The position numbers and the translations under genes were made by a program. This document shows, piece after piece, positions 41,759-49,030 of a stretch of 64,000 nt of DNA (positions are counted from its first letter, which is position 1; each line of letters opens with the position of its first letter). A model generated the notes under the pieces. The model did not search any database. It was given only the letters and a program-made list of their open reading frames with translations, and was not told where the DNA came from. Location of the stretch: assembly GCA_963750495.1 (NCBI GenBank), contig CAVVQV010000004.1, forward strand, positions 1 to 64,000, in the 5' to 3' direction. This stretch comes from JANLYC01 sp963750495 (lineage in GTDB: Bacteria; Actinomycetota; Actinomycetes; Propionibacteriales; Nocardioidaceae).

Positions 41759-43522
41759 TCAGCCGGGTTGGGTCGCGGGAGTGGTGACGGCTGCGGGGGT
41801 GGCGAGCAGGACCTTGTCGCGGAGTACGTCGGGGGTGTCCACCGTGGCCCGCCGCTCGGCCAGCCACTCGGCGAGCTCCACCCGGTCCTGGTGGCACATC
41901 ACGGCGACGACGTCTCCCGGGTCGGCCCGGGCCACCAGCGCCTCCAGCCCGGCCAGCTCGGAGTCGTATGCCGGGACGTCCTGCACCCCGACCGTGGCGG
42001 CCCCGGCCCGGTAGATGGCCGTCATCTCGTCGATGTCCCGGCCACGCAGGTAGTCGGCCTTGTGCACGATCGCCACGACGTCCGCGTCGCGAGCCGCGAT
42101 CTCGCCCAGGCTGCGGACCAGCTCGTCTGTTCGGTCGCCGGCCGTCCCCACCGCCAGCAGGGTGCGACCGCCGGGCTGGCGCAACCCGTTCATCACCTCG
42201 ATGAGAGCCGCCAGACCCGCCTCGTTGTGCGCCAGGTCGATGACGACAGTGACATCGCCGAGCGTGTAGATGTTCATCCGGCCGGGGTTGAGCTCGGGCC
42301 CCGGTGTGAACGTCGTCAGACCGGCAACGACCGCCTCACGGGGCAGGCCCGCACCCAGCGCCGCGGATGCCGCAGCCAGCGCGTTCTCCAGGTTGAACCG
42401 GCTCAACCCGGCCAACGTCATCGGCACGTCCACGACCTGGACCAGCGGGTCCGGGTCGCCGTCCGGAGCCAGCACACAGATCCAACCGTCGATCACGGTC
42501 GTGGCACGCCCGCCCGAGCTCAGCACTTCGCGCACGCTCGGCGAGTCCGCGTCCCGGCTGAACACCCACGGCCGAGCAGTGATCGTCGAACGCATCGCGA
42601 ACACCCGGGGGTCGTCGCCGTTGAGCACCGCCCACCCGGTGGGTTTCGTGATGTGCGGAACGACCGCCTTCACCTCGGCCAGCTGGTCGACCGTGTCGAT
42701 CCCGTGCAGACCCAGGTGGTCGGCGCTGACGTTCGTCACGACCGACACGTCGTTGTGCCGGACGCCGATCCCGCGCAGCAGGATGCCACCACGCGCGGTC
42801 TCGGTGACGGCCAGCTGGACCCCCGGCTGGCTCAGCACCCGGCCGGCGCCGCTCGGGCCCGAGTAGTCCCCGGCCTCGACGAGCTCGCCGTCGGCGTAGA
42901 TGCCGTCGGTCGACGACCACCCGACGTGCAGGCCGGCCTGCCGGCCGATGTGACCGATCATCCGGGCCGTGGTCGTCTTGCCGTTGGTACCCGTCACCGC
43001 GATCACCGGGATCGTCGGCTTGAGCGTGGTGGGTCCCGGGCCTCGCTCGGACCGACGTACACCGTCGGCCACCTCGCTGACGAGCGCCTCGATGTCAGCC
43101 GACGGCAAACCGTCCAGCACCGCCGCCACAGCCCGACCGAGCGCCTCGGCGTGACCACGGTGGCGCCAGGGGTAGGCCACCACGAGTCGATGGACGTCAC
43201 TGGTCGGGCGCACCCGCACCGCGAGCCGATGCGTCCCCACCTCGGCGGCGACCTGCCGCACGAGCCGGGCCACGGCCCGGGCGGCGAAGCGCTGCCGGAA
43301 CCCGGACCCCGGCTCCCCCGGCCGCACGCTGACGAGCCCGATGCGACGGGCGAACCGCAACACGGTCTCGGCCGGCGCCTCGACCAACGAGGTGAGGTCG
43401 AGCGTCAGCTTCACCGCAGCCCGCGGGAAGTAGAGGTTGGGACCCTCGAGCATCCGCAGCTCGACCAGGGACGACGGAACCTCGACAGGCTGAGGGCCTG
43501 CAGCGTCGATCGGACTGGTCAC
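41759..43522 (-). CDS. CphA-like Mur ligase lacking the ATP-grasp domain
   Basis: A 587-residue protein that aligns by eye with the ends of the neighbouring CphA but not its middle. Residues 16-45 (SLVELRMLEGPNLYFPRAAV) match the CphA N-terminal domain. From 170 on, the Mur-ligase half follows CphA closely: GTNGKTTTARMI (P-loop 178-185), ARGGILLRGIG, DHLGLHGIDTVDQLAEVK, DLAHNEAG and VGTAGDR. The roughly 270-residue ATP-grasp domain that adds Asp is absent. It could therefore ligate an amino acid to a pre-made carboxylate but not extend an Asp backbone. The GTG at 43522 is inferred and lies 32 bases after fabI. Confidence 0.8.
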   Translation of the reverse strand: MTSPIDAAGPQPVEVPSSLVELRMLEGPNLYFPRAAVKLTLDLTSLVEAPAETVLRFARRIGLVSVRPGEPGSGFRQRFAARAVARLVRQVAAEVGTHRLAVRVRPTSDVHRLVVAYPWRHRGHAEALGRAVAAVLDGLPSADIEALVSEVADGVRRSERGPGPTTLKPTIPVIAVTGTNGKTTTARMIGHIGRQAGLHVGWSSTDGIYADGELVEAGDYSGPSGAGRVLSQPGVQLAVTETARGGILLRGIGVRHNDVSVVTNVSADHLGLHGIDTVDQLAEVKAVVPHITKPTGWAVLNGDDPRVFAMRSTITARPWVFSRDADSPSVREVLSSGGRATTVIDGWICVLAPDGDPDPLVQVVDVPMTLAGLSRFNLENALAAASAALGAGLPREAVVAGLTTFTPGPELNPGRMNIYTLGDVTVVIDLAHNEAGLAALIEVMNGLRQPGGRTLLAVGTAGDRTDELVRSLGEIAARDADVVAIVHKADYLRGRDIDEMTAIYRAGAATVGVQDVPAYDSELAGLEALVARADPGDVVAVMCHQDRVELAEWLAERRATVDTPDVLRDKVLLATPAAVTTPATQPG

Positions 43523-43553
43523 GGCGGACACGCTATCGGGGTCGCCGGACCGG

Positions 43554-44324
43554 TCAGGCGCCCATCGCGTGGTAGCCGCCGTCGACGTGCACGATCTCAC
43601 CGGTCGTCTTGGGCATGAAGTCGCTGAGCAGGGCCACGATCGTGCGTGCCGTCGGCTCGAGGTCGTTCAGGTCCCAGCCGAGCGGCGCCCGCTTGACCCA
43701 CTCCTCCTCGAACAGCTCGAAGCCGGGGATCGCCTTGGCGGCCAGGGTCTTCAGCGCGCCGGCCGACACCAGGTTGGACCGGATGCCCTTGGGGCCGAGA
43801 TCCCGGGCCAGGTAGCGGTTGCACGACTCCAGCGCCCCCTTGGCGAACCCCATCCAGTCATAACCCGGCCAAGCCACGGAAGCGTCGAACGTGCACCCGA
43901 CGATGCTGCCACCCGGCTGCATCAGGGGCAGGCACGCGACCGCGAGCGACTGGTAGGAGTACGCCGAGACGCGCACGGCCTGCGCTACGTCGTCCCACGG
44001 GCCCTCCAGGAACTTGCCACCCAGAATGGTCTGCGGGTTCCCGTAGGCGATCGCGTGCACGACGCCGTCGAGGCCGTCGACATGCTGGCGGATCTCGCCC
44101 TCGAGCCGGGCCAGGTGGTCATCGTCGCTCACGTCGAGCTCGATGACCGGCGGCGTGGTCGGGAGACGACCTGCGATCCGCTTGGTGATCGACAGCGCCC
44201 GTCCGAAGTTCGAGATGAGCACGGTCGCGCCCTGCTCCTGCGCCACCTTCGCGGTGGCGAAGCCGATGGACGAGTCGAGCGTGACGCCGGCGACCAGGAT
44301 GCGCTTGCCGTCCAGGATTCCCAT
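43554..44324 (-). CDS. fabI: Enoyl-[acyl-carrier-protein] reductase (FabI/InhA type)
   Basis: NADH-dependent reductase finishing each fatty-acid elongation cycle. The 256-residue protein begins MGILDGKRILVAGV and has the FabI-specific glycine loop and HAIAYGNPQ. The catalytic pair is Tyr155 and Lys162 in AWPGYDWMGFAK, the same spacing as mycobacterial InhA. It lies 69 bases after fabG on the same strand, reproducing the mabA-inhA order; this does not by itself imply mycolic acids. A ribosome site AGAAAGG is upstream. Confidence 0.94.
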   Translation of the reverse strand: MGILDGKRILVAGVTLDSSIGFATAKVAQEQGATVLISNFGRALSITKRIAGRLPTTPPVIELDVSDDDHLARLEGEIRQHVDGLDGVVHAIAYGNPQTILGGKFLEGPWDDVAQAVRVSAYSYQSLAVACLPLMQPGGSIVGCTFDASVAWPGYDWMGFAKGALESCNRYLARDLGPKGIRSNLVSAGALKTLAAKAIPGFELFEEEWVKRAPLGWDLNDLEPTARTIVALLSDFMPKTTGEIVHVDGGYHAMGA

Positions 44325-44393
44325 GCGATGTTGCCTTTCTGTCGGCCCAGGTGAGCTTCCGTGAGCTGGGCGAGAGGTCGGGGGGTCGTCGGG

Positions 44394-45098
44394 TCAGTGC
44401 CCCATGCCGAGGCCACCGTCGACCGGGATGACCGCGCCGGTGATGTACGCCGCCTCGTCCGAGGCGATCCACCGGACCACTCCGGCGATCTCGTCACTCG
44501 TGGTGAACCGGCCGAGCGGGATCGCGGCCTGGTACTCCGCCTTCTTGTCCGGTGGCAGCTCAGCGGTCATGTCGGTGTCGACGAAACCGGGCGCCACGAC
44601 GTTCGCCGTGATCGACCGGCTGCCAAGCTCGCGCGCGATCGACCGCGCCATCCCGACCAGCCCGGACTTGCTGGCCGCGTAGTTGACCTGACCTGCCGAG
44701 CCGAGGAGACCGACCACCGACGAGATCAGCACGATCCGGCCGCGCCGCATTCGCAGCATGCCCTTCGCGGCCCGCTTCACCACCCGGAACGAACCGGTGA
44801 GGTTGGTCTCGATGACGGCGTCCCAGTCATCGTCGGACATCCGGAGCAGCAGGGTGTCCCGGGTGATGCCGGCGTTGGCCACCAGCACCTCGACCGGCCC
44901 CTGCTCGGCCTCGATGGTCGCGAACGCCGCCTCGACCGCCGCGGGATCTGTCACGTCGCACTGGACTCCCAGGAATCCCGCCGGTGGCTCTCCGGAGCGG
45001 TAGGTGACGGCGACGTTGTCACCGTTGTCCACGAACGCCTGCGCGATCGCCCGTCCGATTCCCCGGTTGCCTCCGGTCACGAGTACCGATCTGCTCAC
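44394..45098 (-). CDS. fabG: 3-oxoacyl-[acyl-carrier-protein] reductase
   Basis: NADPH-dependent beta-ketoacyl reductase of fatty-acid synthesis, 234 residues. It has TGGNRGIG (8-15), NAG (75-77), Ser127, Tyr140 and Lys144 (YAASK), and ends with the usual IPVDGGLGMGH. It is closest in layout to actinobacterial MabA/FabG1. GTG 45098 is preferred because GGGAG lies six bases upstream. An ATG at 45122 is also in frame, nine bases after a TAGCGT promoter hexamer (45132-45137), so the start is not certain. Confidence 0.93.
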   Translation of the reverse strand: MSRSVLVTGGNRGIGRAIAQAFVDNGDNVAVTYRSGEPPAGFLGVQCDVTDPAAVEAAFATIEAEQGPVEVLVANAGITRDTLLLRMSDDDWDAVIETNLTGSFRVVKRAAKGMLRMRRGRIVLISSVVGLLGSAGQVNYAASKSGLVGMARSIARELGSRSITANVVAPGFVDTDMTAELPPDKKAEYQAAIPLGRFTTSDEIAGVVRWIASDEAAYITGAVIPVDGGLGMGH

Positions 45099-45200
45099 CG
45101 TGCTCCCTTCTGCAGTCTGCATCGGGGCCCGACGCTACCGCGTTTCTGCGGCGTGCTGACCCGCAGGTGGCTTGCTCGCAGCATTGGCACATGCTCCGTG

Positions 45201-45224
45201 TCGCAGGCTCCCCCGAGCCTGCGA
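45201..45224 (-). terminator. Stem-loop downstream of the dodecin gene
   Basis: TCGCAGGCTC (45201-45210) and GAGCCTGCGA (45215-45224) form a perfect 10-bp stem with a CCCC loop, 8 bases after the dodecin stop codon. No clear T-run, as is common in high-G+C terminators. Confidence 0.6.
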
Positions 45225-45231
45225 CCGCTGC

Positions 45232-45447
45232 TCACTCGTCATCCTCGAGGCGGAAGCCGAGCTTGAGGCCGACCTGGAAATGCTCGACCTGGTCGTCGAT
45301 CACCTGGCCACGGACCTGTGTCACCTCGAACCAGTCGAGGTGCCGCAGCGTCCGACTGGCGCGCTTGACGGCGTTGCGGATGGCATCGTCGATGCCGGTG
45401 GGCGATGTCCCCACGACCTCGGTCACGCGATACGTACGGTTCGACAC
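45232..45447 (-). CDS. Dodecin (flavin storage/sequestration protein)
   Basis: A 71-residue protein matching dodecin along its full length: MSNRTYRVTEVVGTSPTGID, then ALKRASRT-like VKRASRTLRHLDWFEVTQVRG and a final VGLKLGFRLEDD. Dodecins assemble as hollow dodecamers that bind flavin or CoA; Trp39 is the expected flavin-stacking residue. GTG start with AGGAGG upstream. Confidence 0.93.
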   Translation of the reverse strand: MSNRTYRVTEVVGTSPTGIDDAIRNAVKRASRTLRHLDWFEVTQVRGQVIDDQVEHFQVGLKLGFRLEDDE

Positions 45448-45584
45448 GGTGGACCTCCTGATGGGGCGGACTGGTCAGGTCCCATCATGTCGCGTCAGGC
45501 ACCCGCCTGGCGAAGTTGTGCAGCCCGAGGGCCGCCGTGAACGGCGTGACAAACCGGCGTACCGTGGTGCCGAGGAGAAAGCCT

Positions 45585-45899
45585 GTGACTGAGCACCAGG
45601 AACACCCGGTCAGCATCACGTCGGCACGTACCAGTCATTCCGACGACCTACGCAAGCGTCAGCGACGCTACCTGCTGTCCATGGCGATCAGGACGGTCTG
45701 CTTCGTGTTGGCCGTCGTGACCAGCGGTCCGGTGCGCTGGGTGTTCGTGTTCGGCGCCGTGTTCCTGCCGTACGTCGCCGTCGTGCTCGCCAACGCGACC
45801 GATCGCCGCAGCCGCCCCGGCCCGCCTCAGTTCGTGATCGAGGAGCACCCGGCGCTCGAGCGTGGACCCGGCGACATCACCCCAACACACAAGGTCTAG
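45585..45899 (+). CDS. DUF3099 membrane protein
   Basis: A 104-residue actinobacterial DUF3099 protein. It has a polar N-terminus (SITSARTSHSDDLRKRQRRY) and two membrane helices (about 33-50 and 54-72), with basic residues between the halves and a hydrophilic tail. Function unknown. GTG start with GAGGAG seven bases upstream. It diverges from dodecin. Confidence 0.85.
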   Translation: MTEHQEHPVSITSARTSHSDDLRKRQRRYLLSMAIRTVCFVLAVVTSGPVRWVFVFGAVFLPYVAVVLANATDRRSRPGPPQFVIEEHPALERGPGDITPTHKV

Positions 45900-45967
45900 A
45901 CCGAATCGGTTGTCCGTGGCACACTAGCCCGCGAAGGCGAGCCGGGTCCCCCGTCGGCGCGCCTGTC

Positions 45968-46008
45968 GTGATGCCGGACCGCTTCCCCCCGTGGCTGTCC
46001 GGCATCAC
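45968..46008 (+). terminator. Perfect 12-bp stem-loop after the DUF3099 gene
   Basis: GTGATGCCGGAC (45968-45979) is the exact complement of GTCCGGCATCAC (45997-46008) across a 17-base C-rich loop. It fits a terminator between the DUF3099 gene and the next small gene; the longish loop and absent T-run keep confidence moderate. Confidence 0.5.
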
Positions 46009-46049
46009 CCTTGTCCGGACCAGGACGACGACGAACCAACGGAGGTGTC

Positions 46050-46268
46050 GTGAGCGAGCAAACACCCACCGGCAGCGCAGAGCCGGTCATCTGTTCCGCC
46101 AGGGGCTGTCAACAGCCGGCAACGGTCGCACTGCTCTGGAACAACCCCAAGATCCACACCCCCGAGCGCCGTAAGACGTGGCTGGCCTGTGATGACCACG
46201 AGGCATCCCTGACGCAGTTCCTGTCAGCGCGCGGCTTCATGCGCGACACCGAGCGTCTCCCCGGCTGA
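46050..46268 (+). CDS. Small Cys/His protein, possible zinc-binding
   Basis: A 72-residue protein. Cys15-x4-Cys20 near the start and Cys47-x2-His50 further on make a plausible four-ligand metal site. It contains ATVALLWNNPKIHTPERRKTW, but no secretion signal. I know of no assigned function; in actinobacteria a protein of this size is often found near SURF1 and moaA. GTG start with GGAGG four bases upstream. Confidence 0.7.
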   Translation: MSEQTPTGSAEPVICSARGCQQPATVALLWNNPKIHTPERRKTWLACDDHEASLTQFLSARGFMRDTERLPG

Positions 46269-46301
46269 CGGGGGCAGCCCGGCGTCGGAATCCGGGGGCC
46301 C

Positions 46302-47315
46302 TCAGCCGCCGATCGAGCTCATCGGCCGTGCCGGTTGCAGGAATGACGGGTCGTCGATCCCGTGGCCGGGCCGCTTGGTCCACATGGCGGCGCGCCACCG
46401 CTCCGCGATGTCGTCGTCGCTGGCACCATCACGCAGCGGCGTCCGGAGGTCGGACTCTTCTCGGGCGAACAGACAGTTGCGCACCTGGCCGTCTGCAGTC
46501 AGCCGGACCCGGTCGCAGTCACCACAGAACGGGCGCGTGACCGAGGCGATCACCCCTACCGTGGCGGGACCCCCATTGACCAGGAAGAGCTCCGCGGGGG
46601 CGCTGCCTCGCTCGTCGGGATGCGGCGTGAGGTCGAAGCTGGTCTCGAGGGAGGCAAAGATCTCGTCGGCGGTGATCATCAGGTCTCGGCTCCAGCCGTG
46701 CTGGGCGTCGAGCGGCATCTGCTCGATGAACCGCAGCTCGTAGCCACGCTCGAGGCACCAGCGCAGCAGCTCGGCGGCCTGGTCGTCGTTGTGCCCCCGT
46801 AAGAGCACGGCGTTGACCTTGACCGGGGCCAGACCGGCGACGTGGGCGGCGTGCAGACCACGGACCACGTCGTCGAACCGGTCGCGGCGGGTGATCGCCT
46901 TGAACGTGTCGGCGCGGACCGTGTCGAGGCTGACGTTGACACGATCGAGCCCGGCCGCTGCCAGGGCCGGGGCGACTCGTTCGAGCCCGATGCCGTTGGT
47001 GGTCACGGCGATGCGCGGTCGTGGTTCGAGTGCGGCGGTGCGGGCGACGATGTCGGTGAACCCACGTCGGATCAACGGCTCCCCACCGGTGAACCGGATC
47101 TGTTGGACGCCCAGCCGGATCACTGCGATCTCGATGAGACGGACGACCTCGTCGTCGCTGAGCACGTCGGCGTTCGGCAGCCAGTCGAGCCCCTCGGCGG
47201 GCATGCAGTACGAGCAGCGCAGGTTGCACCGGTCGGTCAGGGACACCCGGAGATCGGTCGCGACCCGACCGTAGGGGTCGGCCAGCGGCAGCAGGTCAGT
47301 CTTCGAGCTCGTCAC
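46302..47315 (-). CDS. moaA: GTP 3',8-cyclase (molybdenum cofactor biosynthesis protein A)
   Basis: Radical-SAM enzyme of the first step of molybdopterin synthesis. The 337-residue protein has the N-terminal [4Fe-4S] motif CNLRCSYC (Cys30, Cys34, Cys37), the SAM-binding FTGGEPL and the C-terminal second cluster in FCGDCDRVRLTADGQVRNCLF. It ends in the Gly-Gly dipeptide needed for activity. GTG start with a leaderless promoter. No other moa genes are adjacent. Confidence 0.95.
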   Translation of the reverse strand: MTSSKTDLLPLADPYGRVATDLRVSLTDRCNLRCSYCMPAEGLDWLPNADVLSDDEVVRLIEIAVIRLGVQQIRFTGGEPLIRRGFTDIVARTAALEPRPRIAVTTNGIGLERVAPALAAAGLDRVNVSLDTVRADTFKAITRRDRFDDVVRGLHAAHVAGLAPVKVNAVLLRGHNDDQAAELLRWCLERGYELRFIEQMPLDAQHGWSRDLMITADEIFASLETSFDLTPHPDERGSAPAELFLVNGGPATVGVIASVTRPFCGDCDRVRLTADGQVRNCLFAREESDLRTPLRDGASDDDIAERWRAAMWTKRPGHGIDDPSFLQPARPMSSIGG

Positions 47316-47327
47316 CAGACCACCTTA
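47316..47327 (-). promoter_or_regulatory. Leaderless promoter element of moaA
   Basis: TAAGGT (minus strand, 47327-47322), six bases, then GTG at 47315. Confidence 0.45.
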
Positions 47328-47388
47328 CGTCGTCAGACCGACTCCCGGCGCGCGGTGCGTGCCACAGCCGGGTTACGTTGGCAGTGCT

Positions 47389-48219
47389 GTGTCCATCTCC
47401 AAGATCACGCCCGAGTCCACCGCGGCGGCTCCCGACCGACCCACGTCGTACCGCTTCCTGCTGTCGCGCCGTTGGCTCGCGTTGCTGTTGGCGGTACTGA
47501 TCGTCGCTTTCACCTGCTACGAGCTCGGGCGCTGGCAGTTCCACCGCTACGCCGAGCGGCACGACAGCAACGCCGTGACCAAGGCCAACCTGGCAGCCGA
47601 ACCCGCACCCATCGACGAGCTGATGAGTACGACGAGCCCTCCGGCGAAGAGTGACCTGTGGCGCAGAGTCGAGGTGACGGGAAGCTATGACGCGCAGCAC
47701 CAGCTCGCCGTGCTGTACCGCACCCGGTCGGGCGCGCCCGGTATCGACGTGGTGGCCCCTTTGGTCACCGCGTCAGGCTCCGCCGTGCTCGTCGACCGTG
47801 GCTGGCTGCAGACCGCCGGGAACGGCAACCAGACCAACGACCTGCCCGCACCGCCGGGCTCGACCGTTACCGTGACCGGGTGGCTGCGCCTTGACGCCAG
47901 TGACAGCGGCAACCGCGTCACCCCGTCCGACGGATCGGTCCGGTCGATCTCGTCGACCGCGATCGCGTCGACCCTGCCCTACCCGCTCTACCGGGGGTTC
48001 CTCGACCTCACCGGCGAGAGTCAGACCGTGAAACCGAGTCCGGCCCAGGCCGATCCGCCCGACCTGAGCGGCGGTCCCAGCTTCTTCTACGGCGTCCAAT
48101 GGTGGTTCTTCGCACTCCTGGCGATGGGGTTCTGGGTGTACTTCGCCTACGCAGAGCGCAACGGCACGACCCGGCGGGTGTCGGACCCTGCCGACCCCGA
48201 GGTCACAGACCGCGAGTGA
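47389..48219 (+). CDS. SURF1-family cytochrome oxidase assembly protein
   Basis: A 276-residue protein with the classical SURF1 topology. One helix lies near the N-terminus (about 28-45, followed by ELGRWQFHR) and one near the C-terminus (WWFFALLAMGFWVYFAY), with a large extracytoplasmic domain between. PLVTASGSAVLVDRGWLQTA and GWLRLDASD are typical. SURF1 helps insert heme a into cytochrome c oxidase. GTG 47389 is chosen; another GTG at 47359 is in frame. The end overlaps the convergent SDR gene by 17 bases. Confidence 0.88.
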   Translation: MSISKITPESTAAAPDRPTSYRFLLSRRWLALLLAVLIVAFTCYELGRWQFHRYAERHDSNAVTKANLAAEPAPIDELMSTTSPPAKSDLWRRVEVTGSYDAQHQLAVLYRTRSGAPGIDVVAPLVTASGSAVLVDRGWLQTAGNGNQTNDLPAPPGSTVTVTGWLRLDASDSGNRVTPSDGSVRSISSTAIASTLPYPLYRGFLDLTGESQTVKPSPAQADPPDLSGGPSFFYGVQWWFFALLAMGFWVYFAYAERNGTTRRVSDPADPEVTDRE

Positions 48220-48961
48220 GCCCGCCGTCGACGGGCAGCATGGCTCCGGTGATGTATGACGCCGCGGGTGACAGCAGGAAGGCCGCCGCCCGACCGAACT
48301 CAGCCGGCTCGCCGTAACGACCTAACGGGATGCTCTCCGCCGCCGCCCGCCTCGCTTCCGCAGGGTCCGCGGCCCGCCCGTCGAGCTCACGGACGCGCTC
48401 GGTGTCGACCCGTCCGGGCATCAGGCCGTTGACGCGGATCCCGGCTGGCCCGAGCTCGTCGGCGAGGTTCTTGGCCAGCATCGCCAGACCAGGGCGCAGC
48501 CCGTTCGAGATCGCCAGCGAGCTCAGCGGCTGCTTGACCGACGTGGACAGCACCAGCGCGATCGAGCCGCCGCTGTCCAGCTCACGGCCCAGCGTCGTGG
48601 CGAGCCGGACCGCGCCCAGGAAGACGGCGTGGAACGCCTCGGTCCACTCCTCGTCCGTGCGCTCCATCGCCGGCCCGGCCGTGGGACCGCCCACGCTGAT
48701 CAGAGCCCCGTCAACGCGCCCGTACGTGCGCCGAGCCGCCCCGATGAGCGCCTCCGGCGTCGCCGGGTCGGCATTGTCGGCCACCACGCCGTGGGCCGAG
48801 TCGGACCCCAGCGCTTCGACGCACGCCTCGACGTGCACTGCGTCGCGGGAAGACACGACGACCCGGGCGCCTTCGGCGACGAGCACCTCCGCGGTGGCCC
48901 TGCCGAGCCCGCGACTTGCTCCGGTCACGATGTAGACGTGGTCAGCCACTCCGAGATCCAT
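48203..48961 (-). CDS. SDR-family protein lacking the catalytic Tyr and Lys
   Basis: A 252-residue SDR-fold protein with an intact nucleotide-binding TGASRGLG and a C-terminal ITGAMLPVDGG. The position of the YxxxK motif reads AISNGLRPGL, so Tyr and Lys are absent, and the NNAG motif is SVGGP. The serine region is LVLSTSVKQPL. A subgroup of SDRs shares this SNxxR pattern and is usually annotated as oxidoreductase without proof. It may bind nucleotide without classical catalysis. ATG 48961 has CACAAT seven bases upstream. Confidence 0.82.
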   Translation of the reverse strand: MDLGVADHVYIVTGASRGLGRATAEVLVAEGARVVVSSRDAVHVEACVEALGSDSAHGVVADNADPATPEALIGAARRTYGRVDGALISVGGPTAGPAMERTDEEWTEAFHAVFLGAVRLATTLGRELDSGGSIALVLSTSVKQPLSSLAISNGLRPGLAMLAKNLADELGPAGIRVNGLMPGRVDTERVRELDGRAADPAEARRAAAESIPLGRYGEPAEFGRAAAFLLSPAASYITGAMLPVDGGLTRGL

Positions 48962-49030
48962 GCGGCACATTGTGCCTGCGGCACGGCTGGTTCGCCGGTC
49001 GGGCTGCCGGCAGCCGGTGCCCGCGCAGCG

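Noticed and set aside
41759..43522. Naming the second ligase CphA2
   Set aside because: CphA2 enzymes keep the ATP-grasp domain; this protein lacks it and keeps the Mur half, so the name would mislead.
43554..45098. fabG-fabI (mabA-inhA order) as evidence for mycolic acid synthesis
   Set aside because: The pair is general in actinobacterial fatty-acid synthesis, and no mycolate-specific genes are present.
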